Positions 42,641-57,001 of a stretch of 64,000 nt of DNA are shown one piece after another (position 1 is the stretch's first letter; each line of letters starts with the position of its first letter). The DNA lies in NCBI GenBank assembly GCA_963070105.1, contig OY718806.1, positions 9,567,365 to 9,631,364 on the forward strand, given 5' to 3'. Source of the stretch: Litomosoides sigmodontis. Taxonomy: Eukaryota; Nematoda; Chromadorea; Rhabditida; Onchocercidae. Under the pieces are notes generated by a model that saw nothing but the letters and a program-made list of their open reading frames with translations, did not search any database and had not been told where the DNA came from. A program made the position numbers and the translations under genes.

Positions 42641-45600
42641 TCGTTTGCATTGTTTTTCAAATTTTCTGCATTTGTGCTTAACAACCAATTATTAATTCTA
42701 AAAATGAAAATTTTTATTTCGATTTTACGTCGCATTTTATTTTTGTTTTTGCTTTTATTTCGTATTCTATTAATTCATTTGTCTCTTGTTGTTTACACTT
42801 AAAGTGTATTACGTTATTTCATTTGTTTTGTTTCATTTATCGATTTAATGATTAGAAGTAATAATTACAACTGAAGTAATCAATGACCTATTAATATCAA
42901 TAATTGTTTAAAAGTGAAAATAGATGAAAATTTTTTTGGAATTTCGAAAACTTCAATGGAAATGTGGAAGAAGTAGGAATGAGAATTTAAAGCGGGAAAT
43001 ATTAGGCAACAAAATGAAAGAAATTTAAAGCTAAAAAAAATGATTGGCGAAAGAAATGAGGAAAAAAAAAGAGGAGGAGATGGTTAATAATCATTTTTTA
43101 AGAGAAAAAAAACGTCAAAGATCATTTCATTTGTTTGCATCATTCCAAAAACGTTTTATTGTTATTAATTATCATTATTACTATTATTATTTTTATTATT
43201 ATTATTTTTTTATTTGCTTTAATCCTTCATCGTCACTATTGTTCCTTCCTTTTTTCTTATTTTGCAATCACAATGCCTTTGTCATTCATTGCTCTAACTT
43301 GTTGGAAACAATTGAAAGCATCAAATGATTTAGTAATTGGGCCATTTTTTTTTTGAATTTAATTACAATTTAAGCTCTAACTTCTTTCAAGCGATGAAAA
43401 ATTGGGAAGTTCATTCCAATGCTTCGTAATTTCGCTCATTTATTTACTTTTTTTTCTTTAAAAAAAGAATTCAAATAAAATTTTTGTAAATATAGGAAAA
43501 AAATGCCTGCCAAATTGTTTTTTTGCATTAAAGTGGAAAAACGCCTAACACTGATTAGCATATATAGTATGAAAATATATGATGAAAATTTGTTGGAATT
43601 TTTTTTTTTTTTTTGCTTTAGAATTATACTGATAAATGAACAGCACAACGACAGCCTTTTTCGCTTTTTCTTCCTTTTTTTCTTTTGTCATTTTATCATT
43701 TCAATGAAATGGTTATTTTTCGAAAAAGGAAATTTCTCTGCCAAAGTATCCATCTGTTTGAGAGGTTGAGAGGTTTTTTTCCTTCCGTGCAACGAGGGCA
43801 AAGCTATGAATATTTAGTTATAATTGGTGAGATGGAATGAATGTATGTTTTCCATCGTCGCTATCCAATTTTTCACTTTCTTAAAACATTTCAATCGATG
43901 GTCAGGTCTCCCTTCTTTCTTTTTCTTTCTCTCTCTTTTTTTTTTTAGTTTAATAATTAAATAAATGAAGAATTAACTCTGTAGGCCTGTCTACGTATGT
44001 GTGTGTGTATGTATGTGTATGTGTGTGTGTATGTGTCTGTGTATGTGGTGTGTTCATCACATTATTGACGCGGAACCGGTTACGCTGCCCCAAATTTGAT
44101 TTGATTTTGATGCTTCGCAAAATGTCTCGATGTATCCTTTGCACTATACAGTCATGTCATTTGACTTCTATACTTCCTTTGATCATTCCTAATTTTAACC
44201 GTTGTTAATATCACATCACTCTCTCTCTCTCTCCTCTTATCACATCGTTATCAATTTTGTGATAAGTTTATACACACACACTGATTATGATTCCAGGAAA
44301 GGAATGGAAGAACGGGTGGGAGGGATGGTGGGAAAATCACACTGAATATTTTTTCCTACTTTGTCATAAAATATATTTTTTTTAAAATTTTAAACTTAGT
44401 TAATTTTGCACAATTTGGTAACAATTATTCTTGTAAGATTTCATTTTCTAATGTGTGTACATATAATGTATAAAAAAATGAAATTTTGATAAGAAGGAAG
44501 AAGACGGATCGAAATCAATCTTGATCGTATTCTTTTTTTTTAACTACATTTATGGCCTTTTTGTTGTTTTTTTTTGAATTTTAGAATTTGATAAATAACA
44601 CTGTGTCGTATCTTGTAGCAAAAAGAGAAGAAACGAATCGAAATTCACTTTTTTTTAAATTCATTTTGATTTAAATCTGTAATTGCAGAAGATACATGGA
44701 TATATTTTAAAAATTCTTTTTTCAATAAGAAGAAACAGTTTTTCGTTTCTGTTTTTCAGGCATTTAATTCGCTAGTAATTTCATGCATTTAAATTGGAAC
44801 AAGTAAAAATGAATTATTATCCGTCGAGGTATTTTTCATTTTCCTTCATTCTCTATCTCGCCTCCCTCTCTCTTTCTAATGTAGACTTTTTCTTCCTCAA
44901 TTCTCAGTGCGCTACTCTTCAAAATTTTATTTTTAATATATTTCAAATTTTCCACAGACAAGAAATAACATTTTTTGTTGTTGGAAAGAAGGGAGGAAAA
45001 AACGAAATTAGAACTGTTGTTGTATGAGTGAATTAACTTTCACTTACTACCAGTATTTAAATATTCAACAAATTTCATCTTTTCGTAGCAAATAACAATT
45101 TTGCTATCTTTTCCTTTTTTTATTTTCGCTCTTCATCTTACCGATGAATGAGAGACATACCTAACTGCCTGTCAAATGAAAAATTCTATGAAATAATTTT
45201 TAACAATTTTGATGACTTTCACAAAAATTTTTTGTGCAATTTTTTTTTAACAAATAGATTTTGAAATATTTTAAAATTTCCAATAAATTATGCAAGAGTA
45301 AGCTAACAACGAATCAAATCTAATATGTTAGAAGTATAAAGATCAAAATGACCAAAGCAAAAAAGGAGAAATTAGTTGGCTCCTTTATGGAAGAAAAAAA
45401 AAAGGAGAGGAGGGAGTGGGGACGAAGAGGATGTGTGATATGAAAAAGTGCAACAAAGTTTGAAAATAAACACATCTTCTCTTACTACTATTGTTATTTA
45501 ATGATCGATGTTGCTGTAAATAAACTACAACCTTAAATGTTCATTATGAATTTAAATAGATTTTAGAAATTTAGAAAATTAATAATTATTTGTTTATTTT

Positions 45601-48040
45601 ATTGTTTTCTTTTTTTTACAGCACAAACAAGCAAACAACCACTTCCACTACTCATCTTTTGTTTTCTTTTCTAATTTATCCTCCTCCTTAACTTACTAAA
45701 GAGTTCATTTTTAATTTCACATCGGAATTTTCTACTTTTCAATCCGTTAGAAGTGTTAAATTTGGTTACTTAAACTACAATTCAAACGAAGCAAATTTTA
45801 CAACTTACATTAAATGTTTACACATAACATTTTAGTAAGTGTGTATAGTGATAGGGATATGAATAATGTTTTAATGTTTAAATAGCTTATTCTAACATTT
45901 TCCAATTGTTACTCCGTATCAATTTTAAACGTTATCAAATGTTGCAAATAATTTTCAGATTATGATTTAAGAGAAAAACAAAAGTTACATTTTGCAATTT
46001 AACTCTTTCCTTACTCGTTGAGATTATTTCAGGTAACGAAAAAACTTTTTCGTTTTTTACGCGTTGCGAAAAACAAAAAAATTATGGAAGGAAAAAATTT
46101 TCTTCCTACTTCATCTTGTGATTTGAAGAGGAGATTATTGAAAGCTTCGAGGAGGAAGAAAAAAGTGTGTGAAGTAACGAACGCTTGGCCTAAATTATTC
46201 TTCAGATAATAGTTGGTTTAGAATCAGATTGTATTTTTGCATGTTTGAAATTAGCATATTGTCGGTAAATCCGTTCGTTCATATTCACTTAATTCCTTCC
46301 TTCCTTCCTCCATCCATCCATCCATCCCATCCATCCATCCATTCATTCATTCATTCATTCCTTGCTATCTGTCTGCGAAGTAAGCTTTCTCAAATCGATT
46401 TTAAGTTCCTTTCACTTGCTATTACACTGTTTGACAGGGTGAAACGTACCTCTTCTCTTCCTCCTCCACTTCTCATCGTTTCTACTATTTTAGTAATTAA
46501 GCTATAATTTTAAAGTATATTTACGTTTACCACTACTAATACCGCTACTATTATCACCGTGATTCTTATTCTTTAGTACTTGCTAATTTGTTTTAATTAT
46601 CAGTGGAAATTTTAATAGGCATTTACTTTATTGTTTGAATTTCTCCTTTCTTGCATTACATCAATTAGAAAATTATAGATTTAAAGATTGGTAATTAAGC
46701 ACAATGGAAAATAGCTTCATGATGTCGTAAATGATGCATACCGTTTGTGTAAAAACGAAGTGCTATTATGTAGGAAGACATTCAGTCATTAATTAAATTA
46801 CATTCTAATTTTCGCCGTCATTTTCAATATTTCGTTTCTCATAATATTATTTCTGTCGTACAGCACAGGCAGGCAACAACCGTTTTTTCCCTCTACTTGT
46901 TTAAATTCTATAAATGGAAAAGATAAATTGAAACATGTCAAGTTTTCTTCAGTCATTCGTAATTTAACTGAAATTTAACTTCATATTCGATTTTTTTTTA
47001 AGAAAATGAACTGGAATGAGTGAAACGTTTCTTTTAATTTTCTTAAAAATTTTTTTCCAAACAATTTCTTCCATCCTCTTCCTTTCTCCCCCTCTCCCTT
47101 CTTATTTTTCACCCTCCTCCTCTCTTCTGTAGGCTTCTCTCATTTCTTCCATAAAAAGCCTGGAAAACTTCTACTTCCTTCCAAATTTTCACTACCACGC
47201 CATCCATCTGGTTGGGCGATAAATTTAGTGCATCAAAAATTTTTGAAATTTTCTTAAATTTTTCCCAATATATGATGACGTATTCCATTTTTCCGTTTCC
47301 TTTTTAAGTTTGTCGTAAAAATATTTAAAGTAGTTTTTCCCTTTCACAGTTTAGAACACTTCTGCCTAATTGCTTTTGTAAATTATTTTTTGTCGTGCAA
47401 CAATCATTTTCAAATGCGTCGAATTCGTTTAATGGATGAAATAAAAATTAGAATTTTTATGCAATTCTAGGAATTGAATCCTTTCATCTGCCATTCTCTT
47501 TTTACCATACTACTAATCAATGTTCGTTGATAAAATTTTAAATTATCGTTTAAAAGTACTTCATCTGTTTTTTTCTGAAAATATATTTACGAAGCTGGTT
47601 TTGTGAGCTTTTCAAAAAAAAAAAAAAAATTGCCTTTTCAATCTATGATTAAGATAGCGTATGCATTCAAGAGGTGAAATCATCCAATCTAATTATGCAT
47701 TCTCACATGCTAATTAAAATTTTTTTGCTATATTTTAATATCATCAGCAATCTCTTTTAAGTCTATTTAATTTCATTTATAAATGCGTTTTTTTTTGTTC
47801 ATTTCAAAACGTGGAATACACTTATTTACCTGTTTGTTGCTTCTCATTTTGATAATCAATTAATTATTGCGTTTGCTTTTCGAAGATGTTCTCTTAAAAT
47901 TTCTCCTATTAATTTCATATTTTTCAAGCTAATAGCATTCGCTACATTGCTGCTACATTCTCAATACATATAGATATATTTATTCATTTGTTTATTTATT
48001 CCCTATCTCTCTATCAATTGGAAAGCAACAATCATAAAAG
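42641..48040. other. AT-rich presumed intron with microsatellites
   Basis: Contains a GT tract (43996-44048), a CT tract (44219-44233) and CCAT/ATTC tetranucleotide runs (46302-46360). Short lysine- or phenylalanine-rich open frames here reflect base composition. No supported exon. Confidence 0.5.
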
Positions 48041-48586
48041 TACGACGAGCTGGCTAGTAGCAACAGCAGCAGCAGCAGCAACAGTAACAGCAAGTTTGGT
48101 CATTCGGCCACTTCATCATTTCATTCGATCACCCGAATTCCGGATGCCATACGATTTTGCATCCGTACTGCTGGAAAGATGACTGATATCGCAAAAGAGG
48201 CAGCAAAATTGAATAGTCATGATTTCGCTGCTACGGGTGGTAGAAGCAATAATCTTAATAGCAGTAGTAGCAGTAGCAGTAGCAGTAGCAGTAGTAGTAG
48301 TAGTAGTAATACCAATACCAATGACTGTAATAATAGTAATATTACTAATAACAATAACAATGAGCAGCAACAATCGGCTCGTTTCATTGCGTCATCAGCA
48401 ACAAACTTCGAATTTCGTCCATCATCAAAAGAAAATGGGAAAAATTCCAAGGCTACCCGAAGCAAATCACCCGGTGCATTCATCGAACGTTTATCAAGTT
48501 TTGCGCGTGGCAAATATCGAAGTAGTTTATCGGAGCGTCCAACACAATCCAAAAATTTCGGTGAACGTCCACGACGGGTTTCTTGA
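48041..48586 (+). CDS. Ser/Asn-rich coding-like exon, gene unassigned
   Basis: An open frame of 181 codons, with its first Met-plus-good-context at 48179 (MTDIAKEAAKLNSHDF), runs to a stop at 48584-48586. It contains a serine tract encoded by alternating AGC and AGT codons (48256-48311), an Asn/Gln-rich stretch, and then basic Ser-rich sequence (GAFIERLSSFARGKYRSSL). The upstream part (ITRIPDAIRFCIRTAGK) is also open back to 48041. It may splice out at CGG|GTTTCT in phase 0 into the SHOC2 exon at 50026, or end there as a terminal exon. I recognise no domain. Codon use and G+C are coding-like compared with its surroundings. Confidence 0.5.
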   Translation, partial: YDELASSNSSSSSNSNSKFGHSATSSFHSITRIPDAIRFCIRTAGKMTDIAKEAAKLNSHDFAATGGRSNNLNSSSSSSSSSSSSSSSSNTNTNDCNNSNITNNNNNEQQQSARFIASSATNFEFRPSSKENGKNSKATRSKSPGAFIERLSSFARGKYRSSLSERPTQSKNFGERPRRVS

Positions 48587-50025
48587 TTTTCTATTTTTTT
48601 TTTTTAGTTTAATTTTGTCGTTTTACAAAAAAAAAAAAAAAAAGAGAGAACTGTTAAACTTTTTTTCTTCACTGAAAAAGCATTAGCGCCGTAACACTAC
48701 ACTATTATTACATATTGCAAATATTGATTTAGTGTATGTGTTCACGAAGTTTTATGGAGTTTTTCTTTTTTTTTTGTCACCTCGAATAACTCTATTTGAT
48801 ACATTTACATTTGCTTCCTTCACTTCTTCCAGTTCTCTGATTTTTAAGCAATTTTTCGGAAAAAAGACACTTTCTATTTTTGTCATGCACTAATTCCCTA
48901 TTTAATAATGAAAAAGATTTTTAATCTCAGAAATATTTCATGTGTATTACATTCAAATATGATTTAGTCCTTTTCAAACTGATTATTTTTCACTGTGCAT
49001 TTCATTTTTTGAAATTAAAAACGAAGTTTTCTTAATATTTTAAATTCTTTACAATCGTCTGCTCCTTCATTGATCAAATCAATTGTTTAGATTTGTCACA
49101 TTTAAGTAGTGCAAGAAATCAAATCACCAAATCATTCGAAATATGGTGATATTTCTAGAATGATTTACTTCTTGCAATAAAAAATTAAAATTTACATTTC
49201 ACTCCTCTTCAAACGTTCTCGTTATGTTTCAACGTTTCAGACACTCTTAAAAAGAAGAAAGGAAATGATTCTCTTCAAAATTATACCGAAATTTTTTTGT
49301 TCATTGTATTTCAATTTTCATTGTTCAAAGTTTCCATTTTGCTTATAAATCAAATTTTATACAGTTTAGCGATAGATTCCATAAATTAACTTTTGCAGTT
49401 ATTTCACAAATCTAATTTCACCCTTTTTTACTAAGAACATATGATAATCTTTGACAGATTTATTTATTTGTTTTTTCGTTTTTTTTTTCCAAAATATCTC
49501 AAATGATTCATATAATAATCCTGCTTTGATGACACTTTTTTGGGAAAGAAGAAAAAAACTTGGTCATAATCAATTACAGAGCTAATAGCTACATCTCTGT
49601 GCGAAGTGAGAAGTGACGAATTAATGATAATTTTTAAAAAAAAATAAATGAAACGAGATAAGCATTAATTCCTTTAAATTAGATGAGAGAGAAAAAAAAA
49701 AGAGTTGAAATAATCGTGCAAAATGCTGATAGCTGAAGAGGAATGCAAATGCATCCTTCTTTTGTATCACTCTGTTTTGTCAGCTAATTCTGTTACCGTG
49801 ATTATCTCCAAACTTTCATTACTGTAATGCGAATGTATTACGAAAAGGTTTTGTTAAACATTAAACAAAAGAAATTTCATTTGAAAAAAAAAAGAATTCA
49901 TTTGAGCAAACTTTACATCAATGCAAAAAAAGACCAGTGAGATTCATCAATTCATTAGTTTAGTGATTTTGAGAATTTGTTGCTTTTTTTTGTTCACTGA
50001 GCAACACAATTTCATATTCTTGCAG
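48587..50025. other. AT-rich intronic or intergenic stretch
   Basis: Nothing beyond poly-A/T runs and short unsupported frames precedes the first LRR exon of SHOC2. Confidence 0.5.
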
Positions 50026-53000
50026 GATTTGCATAGAGATTTGCAAAAGTGTCGAGAAAATGAGGAAACACGATTGGACTTGAGCTCTTCTGATGTAAGT
50101 TTTAATTTTCCTGCTATCACTTCACATTTCAATATCAGTGATATCAGAAGTAATGCATTTTACATTTGCAAATTTATTTTTCGTAAAGCATACTTATACT
50201 TACAGTAAAATCATTGATCGTTGAAAAGATATAATTCCATTCAGTCGTTTTTTTTAAATCAAAAATGAATGATATTATTTGGTAAAATTAAAAATGTTTT
50301 TTTTTTCATAAATAAATTCATTTATGTTACTAGAATATTATATTTATATCAGTGTAGAGGAACAGGTTTTCTAAGTTTCCCATTGTTTAGATCGTAAGCA
50401 TTCCGACAACCATTCGCGATTTAGTCCAATTGACTGAACTGTTTTTGTATAAAAACAAGCTCGCAGCATTACCAAATGAAATTGGCAATTTAATAAATTT
50501 GAAGAAATTGGGTTTAAGCGAAAATGGTTTAACATCACTACCGGATACGCTTGCCGCACTCACCCATCTTGAAACGCTCGATTTACGTCACAACAAATTA
50601 TGCGAGGTCCTTTCCTTTCATTTCGTGTAGAAACGTGAAATAAGAAAAATATCGGAAAAATTTCCTACATCGATAAACAGTAGTAATTTCCGTGCGAAGT
50701 GCAATTGACATGCAAAATAAGATGGGAATTTGAATTTCAATAAATTTCCTACAATTTAGATAATTCATTTTTTTGGTAATGAAAAATTTTGATATTTTCA
50801 GGTGTGTAATTTTTTGTTGTAATTTTCGAATGAAACCAATGCTTTTGCATGATATAACTATGAATATGAAATTATGATTTTTGCGAAAAAGTGTTTGATT
50901 TCAGTTACCACCGGTCATCTATCAGATTAGTTCATTGGAAACATTATGGTTGCGATATAATCGTATTGTTTCAATTGGTTCCGATATCGGTCGTTTGAAA
51001 CGGTTGAAAATGATTGATTTACGTGAGAATAAGATACGTGAATTACCTCCAACGATTGGACAAATTAAATCGCTTGTTGTATGCTTGCTTAGTTACAATC
51101 ATTTAAAAACGATACCTGAAGGTCAACTTTAATTCCAATTTATAATTCAGTTGCATATTTTGTCACATTTCATCGCTCATTTTATAAATTTTACTGAAAT
51201 TCTGTAAAACATAAATGATGAGATCGTGTTCCTTGCGCAGTTATGTGTCTAACACATAGATAGAACCTGTGTGTATTGTACATTAATGTTATGCATGTTG
51301 CTGTCAGCAATTTTGTGGATTTTAAAACGGGATTAATTATTGACATTTGTTTAACTACATACTTGGATACTGAAACTATCAAAAGCGAAACGTTTTAAAA
51401 ATTAAAATAGAAAAGAAACGTTTGTCATTCATTCTTCATCAAGTGCTTCTTATACAATTAAATAATTCTATTTTGTTTTATAGAAATGAAAAGCTTAATT
51501 TAAAGAATTTTTTAATTTTTAGAAATTGGTGAATGCGTAGAGCTTACACAATTAGATTTGCAACACAATGATCTCGTACTGTTACCTAAAACGATGGGTA
51601 ATTTGCAACATTTAATTCGATTGGGTTTGCGTTACAACAAGTTGCGACATTTGCCACAGGCAATGGCATATTGTCATAAGCTGGAAGAGTTCATCGTTGA
51701 AAGTAATCAGCTGGAAGCTTTGCCGGTTATTTTTCCACTTTATTCCTCAATTTCATTATTTAGTCACTGAAAATCAAATGTCTAAATTGATTCAATGGGT
51801 GATTACTGGAATTTTTTTTCGGCTGCAAATCTGTCCGAGTGAAACGCTTTTTTCAAGTGTTATTTGACGGAACGTTTTTTAAAAAATAACACTGAAATGA
51901 AAAAATTGCTTTTTTTTTTTCTAGGAAGGCATGCTTGCTTCACTGCCCAATTTAAAAACAATTAATTTGAGCCGCAATGAATTGACCGCTTTTCCGGCTG
52001 GTGGACCTCAGCAGTTTACATCTTGTATTGTGCGTTATTTTTCTTAAGTAAAATAAAAATCTGGAAGGGAAAAAAGATTTAAGAAAGTAACAAAATTGGT
52101 TTAAGAAGTTTCTAAATACTACGTATTACTAAATTTAATAAAATTTTACTATCAAGGAAATAATATTTCCTTTTAGATTTTAGCATATCGAATTTACTCG
52201 TAAACTTTAGACATTGCCATTTTATGCTTACCTTACATAGGGGAGTGAAAGAGAGAGAAAAAAGAGCTTTTAAATTTCGTAAAGCTTAAATTTTTCTAGC
52301 AAGCTTTATTTCAAATTTTGGTCTGTTTTGTCATCATCATCTGTAGTGAACTTTCAATTGTTGTATGGAAATGCCAGCACAGAATCTCTATTTTTCAGTG
52401 ATTACCTTGGATTTCATTTTTTTTTTCATTATTTGCCTTTTGGGAATTAATTTTGAGTTGTTACTTCAATGTAAACCTGAACTTCAGTCAATCAACATGG
52501 AACATAATGCAATAGCAAAAATTCCCGTTGGAATATTCTCTAAAGCAATAGGCTTAACAAAGCTGAATTTAAAAGAGAACGCTCTTACATCTATGCCGCT
52601 TGGTTAGTTTTTTTGTTATTAATTAATTTTACGGCACACTTAACATTTATAGCTTTTGGATTCAAATACTCATTTGCAGTATTGTTATTTCAAAATTTCA
52701 TTTCATAACAGTTCAAAATATGCTAACCATTTATATTTTTGTTGTCATCCGATTTTCATTAGTAGATTTCCGGTTTTTTGGTTTCAGACATGGGTTGTTG
52801 GCTAGCGATGACCGAATTGAATTTATCCACAAATCAACTTCGTGTACTTCCCGATGATGTCGACAAACTTGTTAATTTAGAAGTATGTTGCATAATATTT
52901 AAAAAATCACCATTAAAAAAATCATAAATTTATTACGCTAACAAATTTCTGTTTTTGATTGAAAATTTTGCTGAAATTCTGATTGGCTGTTTTTTTTGCA

Positions 53001-54095
53001 GGTATTAGTGTTGAGCAATAATATGCTTAAAAAGCTTCCGTCACAAATTGGCAGTTTGAAAAAACTGCGTGAATTGGATTTGGAAGAAAATGAATTAGAT
53101 GCAATACCCAATGAAATTGGTTAGTTTGAAATGAATTTTCAGATTTTTCAATCTAATGGCAACTAATGTTGATATGATTGTAGGCTTTGTGACAAGCTTG
53201 ACAAAGCTGTGGGTACAATCGAACAAATTAACTAACCTACCGCGGACAATTGGGTTAGTTTTAAGTTTTGAATTGAATTCAGATTTAATTTGAAGCGGAG
53301 TATATATGTTTTTTTTTTCGCTGTACTTGATTGTTATCAATTTTTACTTTATTGTTATCACTTCAACGTTTTGTACTTTTGTTTTCTTTTTGCAGAAATC
53401 TTACCAACCTGACTGACCTACGAGCAGGAGAAAATAACCTAACATCTATACCGGAAGAGATTGGTTAGAGTTTTTAAATCTGAATTTGGTAGTATTTGCT
53501 GTTGCGTGATAGATTCTAAAAACATTGATTTGACTTTTTTTTATAGTGTTTAGAATTTTTTTCTGTATTTAAGGTCTATGTTTTTTTTTTTTGTTGAGAA
53601 ACTAGCTTTGAAAGTTTTTGAAAATTACGGAAATTTTGATTGATAGTTTCATTTCAAACATTTATTATCAATTCAAACTTAAGATTTTATGAGTTTGAAA
53701 GTTTCCAAATTTTTTCCATTTTATTTCTTCTCAAACTTAATTTTAAAGGAAATTTGGACTCACTGAAAAGCCTTTATATCAATGATAATCCATCGCTTCA
53801 CAATCTGCCATTTGAACTTGCGCTTTGCGCATCACTTGAAATTATGTCAATTGAAAATTGTCCGTTATCACAGATACCTCCCGAAATCACTGCTGGCGGA
53901 CCTTCGCTTGTTATCCAGGTGATCATTGTAGAAAGTGTTTAAATCTAAAAAAAAATTTAAAATTGTAGAAATACTATTTTGAATTATATATGTATGAGCA
54001 ACATGAATTTTTCTTTCTATGTATTTTAATTTATTTTAATTTTTTATTTTTAGTACCTCAAGATGCAAGGCCCATACAGAGTTATGAGCATGTGA
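50026..54095 (+). CDS. SHOC2/SUR-8 leucine-rich repeat RAS-RAF scaffold
   Basis: Twelve exons (50026-50094, 50391-50606, 50905-51121, 51523-51725, 51925-52029, 52488-52602, 52788-52882, 53002-53119, 53184-53253, 53396-53463, 53749-53918, 54054-54095) join in consistent phase to 495 codons plus stop. The product is a run of LRRs of the LxxLPxxIGxLxxLxxLxLxxN type, from [14 protein letters not shown] to the end. Diagnostic SHOC2 segments are [65 protein letters not shown] and the tail [11 protein letters not shown]. In the family SHOC2 binds MRAS and PP1 to dephosphorylate RAF in RAS-MAPK signalling, in the cytoplasm and at membranes. In worms this corresponds to SUR-8/SOC-2. The N-terminal PP1-docking region is not in these exons; see 37157-37297. 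No repeat is obviously missing. Confidence 0.96.
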
Positions 54096-56440
54096 ATATC
54101 AGCTCTACCTGATCTGCTGGCAACTTCTGGTATATGTTGACGTTAACAAAATTATCAATTCATCCCGCACATTTTTAATTTTCCATTTTTACTGTTTTTT
54201 ATGAAACGATTAATTTTGACACATTTGTTGCAAGTTTTGTTTTGAAATAATTTTCATCATAATCAGACTAATTCTTTCTTCATCTATTCGAAGAATACAT
54301 CAGATATATGGAATTCCAACTCATACTACAACATTCATTATATTGAATTTAATTATTGGAAATGTTCCGGTTCAGTAGTAATCAAAGTTAAATTTAAATT
54401 TCTAAAATTTAATTAACTTAACAGGTAGCAATAGTTTTGTGAAAATTTTGGTATTAGTTTTTACTGTTGTTTGAAATTTATTTTGCATTCCTAAAACAGA
54501 CAAAAGAATAGTAAAACTTTAGAAGATTTAACTTGAAATTGATGGAGGACTCATTTCTAATTAAAATGAAAAAAGAAAAGGTTAAAATGAATGGACGTTG
54601 TAAATTGTTTTTGTTGCATTTTCTTCATTATTTGATTTCTGTTTAACTAAAATTTACTCTATAACTCCTTTACTTGTAATTTACTGTTAGTAGTAATTGC
54701 TACTAGTAAGAGAAATTTGATGGTATGAAATTTTTGTTAGCATACTGAAATACGAAAACAGTAATTAATTTCATTTCAAACCATTCCATATTGCCATTAT
54801 TGATTTGAAGTTTCGATTCCAAAAAAAAAATTGGTACTTAATGTAACTTAAATTTTTTCATTCCAAATTTGAAAATCTTTGTCATACAGAAGGAAAATCT
54901 TACTTCTACAATTATCTGCTTGGATTGGAAAAAAAAATCCTAAATGTTTTGATATTTACAACATCACCTCGCTTTAAAATCGTTCATAATTTTTTTGTTA
55001 CGTGTTTGCTACTCGGTGAGAACTACAACAATGAGTGTTACTCACTTTCCCATGCTCGAGCTATGAAAGAGGAAGGGAAGCATTGATCGTACTAGCAATA
55101 ATGCTTTGACGAAACAGTTTTTCAGTGAATCTTGTAGATTGTTAGTTATGCTTGGAAAATGCTAATATTGTTTAATTAAAAAAAAAAAAAAGTTAACCCA
55201 TTGTTCATTTCTTTTAAATCGTATCATTCGTAGTCTTTTTCATCATTTTATAATTTTACATTTTAATATCATTTAAATAAAAACAAAGCGACAAAAATTG
55301 TGCATTTGGTTATGTTATAGAAAAAAAAATTCTTCATTCTAGTAAAATTTACCAATTCCAATCTACTTTTTTCTGTTTTCCTTCCGCTTTTTTGAACATA
55401 AAAAAAATTCCTTTCCAAATTTGTTGACTTATTTATCATCAGAATTTATCAAAAATTTAGCGCATTGTTACTGGTTTGATTTGTTTCTGTGCTTGTTTGT
55501 TTTTTCCATTACTCATTCTTTGCAATCAGTGTCTTATAAGTTGTTGCGAGTAAAGTTTTTTCGAATTGAGTTTTTTCGTTTCAGCAAAAAAACGAAATAG
55601 AGAAATCGTGTAAAACTTAATTGAAGCAGTTTATGTGTATGTCGCTTAAAAATGGAATGTCATAAAATGTGCAAAAGAAAAGGTGTAAATTTACTAGATG
55701 CGTCGAAAAAAGTTCGATTTTTTTACATTGAAAAGTTTTCTCAATCTAATCAATTCTTATTTATTTTTTTTGAAATTCTATCATTCCAGTTGAACTCTCA
55801 TTAGATAACGTGAACCAGACGATACATAGTGTAATGAAAAAGAAGATTGCAGTCGTTTCGGTCTTTGGATGAAAGTTGCTTGAATCAATTGGTACAATTG
55901 CTATGATCAATTGATTATTGTGAAAAAAAAAAAAAAGCTCTCCTACTACATTCTACAAGTAGCAAAACTCGGTTGCGCTTTCTTGATTGAAATCACAGCT
56001 GTTGTTCAGCGTTGATTCTTTCAAAAAGTATTTTCGGAATTATCATTTCTCATAGGATATTACACCAAGAAACTGTAATAAATTCAGAAATTTAACATTG
56101 AACACATAGCTTCCTCATTTCCCGTCTTATCTACAGAACAATGAGCAGCAATAAATTATTAAATTCAGTTACCTACGTGAAATAATCAATGCAATCGTAT
56201 AGCACACCTGCAGTAGCTTTGCCTACATGAATTTAACTTTCTGACATTGCCCTTAAGATAATGGACTGTATAGCATAAATTGGCTACTGAATATCCCATC
56301 GTCGTATATTGATAAGCGTACAAGCAATCATAATGCTTACGTGTACAACACACGATTGTATCACGTGGTGCTAGCAGCACACATTACTTTACGTTTCAAA
56401 TTTTGCCGCACTTCCGAACGCTGCTGCTATATGTTTACAT
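54096..56440. other. Intergenic region after SHOC2
   Basis: AT-rich, likely including the SHOC2 3' untranslated region. No gene or structured repeat recognised. Confidence 0.55.
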
Positions 56441-56967
56441 GCAATTATAGGGGCTTGTAGTTATGCTGAGGGAGCTTCGACAATACAATGCACTAGCCGT
56501 GACTCTGCAAGAAAGAACCGCGAAAATATTTTGAATATGAAGTGTCCCTCCCAGAATACTCAGTAAAGGCCGTGCGGTATTTCGCGGCTTGCCGAAGTCT
56601 TTGAACATCAATGCGCGGGAAAGCGGAAGCGCCACTAGCCATGCATTCATTTTATTCCAGAAAGGGCGTATGGTATTTCGCGGCTCACCGAAGCCTTTGA
56701 ATATCAATGCGCGCGGGAAAGTAGAGGCGTCACTTACTTCTGCGATGCGTTTGCTTCGTGTGCGACAGCATTGTCTAGTTGTATCCTAGGAAAATTGGAA
56801 GTCTAGGTTACGTGGACTTGCACGTGGATTGTGCAAATGATCGCGTCCGACAATTTGCGCACACCGTTTCACAGATTATTACACTATTTTGTACCATCTT
56901 TAGGTTGTGGTGTGTGCGTCCTCGTGCAGTTATACGAACTTGTAGCCTTGACTTGTACTTGTAGCCT

Positions 56968-57001
<34 letters not shown>

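Noticed and set aside
45600..45720. Acceptor-like TTTTTTACAG followed by an open stretch
   Set aside because: A similar sequence recurs near 46860, but neither has a donor, a start or recognisable coding content.
48217..48686. Alternative frames over the serine tract (poly-Leu on minus, poly-Val/Ala on plus)
   Set aside because: Repetitive AGC/AGT codons open several frames; only the Ser/Asn-rich frame keeps coding-like composition on both sides.
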